Origin: Solirubrobacteraceae bacterium
GTDB taxonomy: Bacteria > Actinomycetota > Thermoleophilia > Solirubrobacterales > Solirubrobacteraceae
Direction: 5' to 3'
Assembly (NCBI GenBank): GCA_019683665.1
Contig: JADGIB010000247.1
Location: forward strand, 1-5,466
Length of the DNA stretch: 5,466 nucleotides
A model generated the notes under the pieces. It did not search any database and was not told where the DNA came from. It saw only the letters and a list, made by a program, of their open reading frames with translations. Below are positions 4,802 through 5,466 of this stretch, piece by piece (position 1 is the stretch's first letter; each line of letters starts with the position of its first letter). Position numbers and translations under genes: made by a program.

Positions 4802-5466
4802 TCAGTCGCCGTAGACCGTCGCCCAGTCGTCCTTCATCGAGATGACGGTGAACTCGCCGCCCAGCACGGCCTCGGAGCCGCGGCGGACGGCGGCCTCGCG
4901 CTCGGCGTCGTCGTGGCCGACGACGAGCCGCAGGGCGGGGCGGCCGTCGGAGCCGGCGAAGCGGAGCATCTCGAGGTCTCCGTCGGAGTTGCCGCACGCG
5001 ATCGCGGGGCGGCGGCCGATGTGGGCCCAGATCTGCATCGCCTTCTGCGGCCCGACGTCGAAGACCTCGAGCGCGGGGCGGTAGACGACGCCGCCGTCGG
5101 CGTAGGCGAGCCCGAACGTCGAGCCGACGACGCGCTCGCGCGGGATCCCGTAGACCGACTCGACGATCGGGCGCATGAAGTCGCGGTCCCCGCCGGAGAC
5201 GAAGAACGTCGCGAACCCGTGCGCCTCGAGGTGGCGCAGCAGCTCGATCATCGGCGCGAACGCGCACTCGGTGAACCGGCGCCCGTTCACCGGGTGGCGG
5301 GCGGTGGCGGCGTAGTCGCGCACGCGCGCCTCGTACTCGTCGATGCCGACCCCGCCGACCGTGGCCGTGATCGCGTCGACGATGAGGCGCAGGTCGGCGT
5401 CGTCGCCGTGCTGGTGCTTGGCGACCGCCGCGCCGAGCCAGGCGAGGTCGCGCTCGCGGACCGCCC
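4802..5466 (-). CDS. HAD-superfamily hydrolase (phosphoserine-phosphatase-like), N-terminus outside the window
   Basis: The frame stays open from the window edge (5464) to TGA at 4802-4804, giving 220 visible residues. A GTG at 5323 is internal: conserved-looking sequence continues upstream of it (RERDLAWLGAAVAKHQHGDD, then GIDEYEARVRDYAATARHP). HAD motif II is FVSGGDRDF (catalytic-type Ser at 5195-5197), the motif III lysine is in GPQKAMQIW (5042-5044), and motif IV is GNSDGDLEML with its acidic pair starting at 4984. Motif I, which carries the nucleophilic Asp, must be in the missing N-terminus. The C-terminus SMKDDWATVYGD and the segment VVGHDDAEREAAV match a family of roughly 300-residue HAD phosphatases annotated as phosphoserine-phosphatase-like. 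The expected chemistry is phosphomonoester hydrolysis via an aspartyl-phosphate; the substrate is unknown. It is co-directional with the dehydrogenase gene but 97 bases upstream of it. Phosphoserine phosphatase activity would connect to the serine-cysteine route, but this branch is not SerB proper. Confidence 0.88.
   Translation of the reverse strand, partial: AVRERDLAWLGAAVAKHQHGDDADLRLIVDAITATVGGVGIDEYEARVRDYAATARHPVNGRRFTECAFAPMIELLRHLEAHGFATFFVSGGDRDFMRPIVESVYGIPRERVVGSTFGLAYADGGVVYRPALEVFDVGPQKAMQIWAHIGRRPAIACGNSDGDLEMLRFAGSDGRPALRLVVGHDDAEREAAVRRGSEAVLGGEFTVISMKDDWATVYGD

Noticed and set aside
2164..4845. Open frame of 893 codons on the plus strand, antisense to the dehydrogenase gene
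   Set aside because: Composition is that of a shadow frame (Arg, Ala, Gly, Asp, Val repeats), with no plausible domain, and it runs through the cysK frame and the promoter region of the dehydrogenase.
4704..5267. Minus-strand frame of 187 codons overlapping the HAD gene and ending at the dehydrogenase start
   Set aside because: It is an arginine-rich shadow of the HAD gene. Its tail with EIRTRTP comes from the T-arm-like spacer and is not protein evidence.
1..5466. CRISPR array, insertion sequence, prophage or defence system
   Set aside because: I found no direct repeats with regular spacers, no transposase or integrase motifs and no terminal inverted repeats. All real genes share the same base composition and codon use.

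Overview
This is a very GC-rich, densely packed chromosomal window from what looks like a high-GC actinobacterium. The first gene carries an arginine-rich, Ig-like C-terminal domain that I associate with secreted proteins of Thermoleophilia (Solirubrobacter or Conexibacter type). Codon third positions are almost all G or C, and the TAnnnT-type -10 element directly in front of an ATG also fits Actinobacteria. The class-level placement is inference.

Layout. Bases 3-710 (+) are the 3' end of a gene for a probably exported beta-sandwich protein. Facing it across 24 bases is a small VOC (glyoxalase/FosA-fold) protein, 735-1127 (-). A 78-base divergent spacer (1128-1205) separates that gene from a two-gene cysteine operon on the + strand: serine O-acetyltransferase (1206-2057, EpsC-type CysE) and, 17 bases later, O-acetylserine sulfhydrylase (2075-3031, CysK). 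The 3' end of cysK overlaps by 22 bases the 3' end of a convergent FAD-dependent dehydrogenase of the 3-ketosteroid Delta1-dehydrogenase family (3010-4704, -). Behind that gene's start lies a 97-base spacer (4705-4801) that is unusually AT-containing for this window; it holds a strong Shine-Dalgarno, an inverted repeat overlapping a possible -10, and a short tRNA T-arm-like string. Last comes the 3' part of a HAD-superfamily phosphatase (4802-5466, -), whose N-terminus with the nucleophile motif is outside the window.

How the genes work together. Only the cysE-cysK pair forms an evident pathway unit: CysE acetylates serine, and CysK replaces the acetate with sulfide to give cysteine. CysE ends in isoleucine, the residue that in characterised systems inserts into the CysK active site to form the cysteine synthase complex. 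The dehydrogenase and HAD genes are co-directional but separated by a spacer with its own apparent regulatory signals, so co-transcription is uncertain. I see no mobile element, CRISPR array, complete tRNA or rRNA, or phage gene. Most of the window is ordinary housekeeping and catabolic sequence; the items worth a second look are regulatory or architectural.
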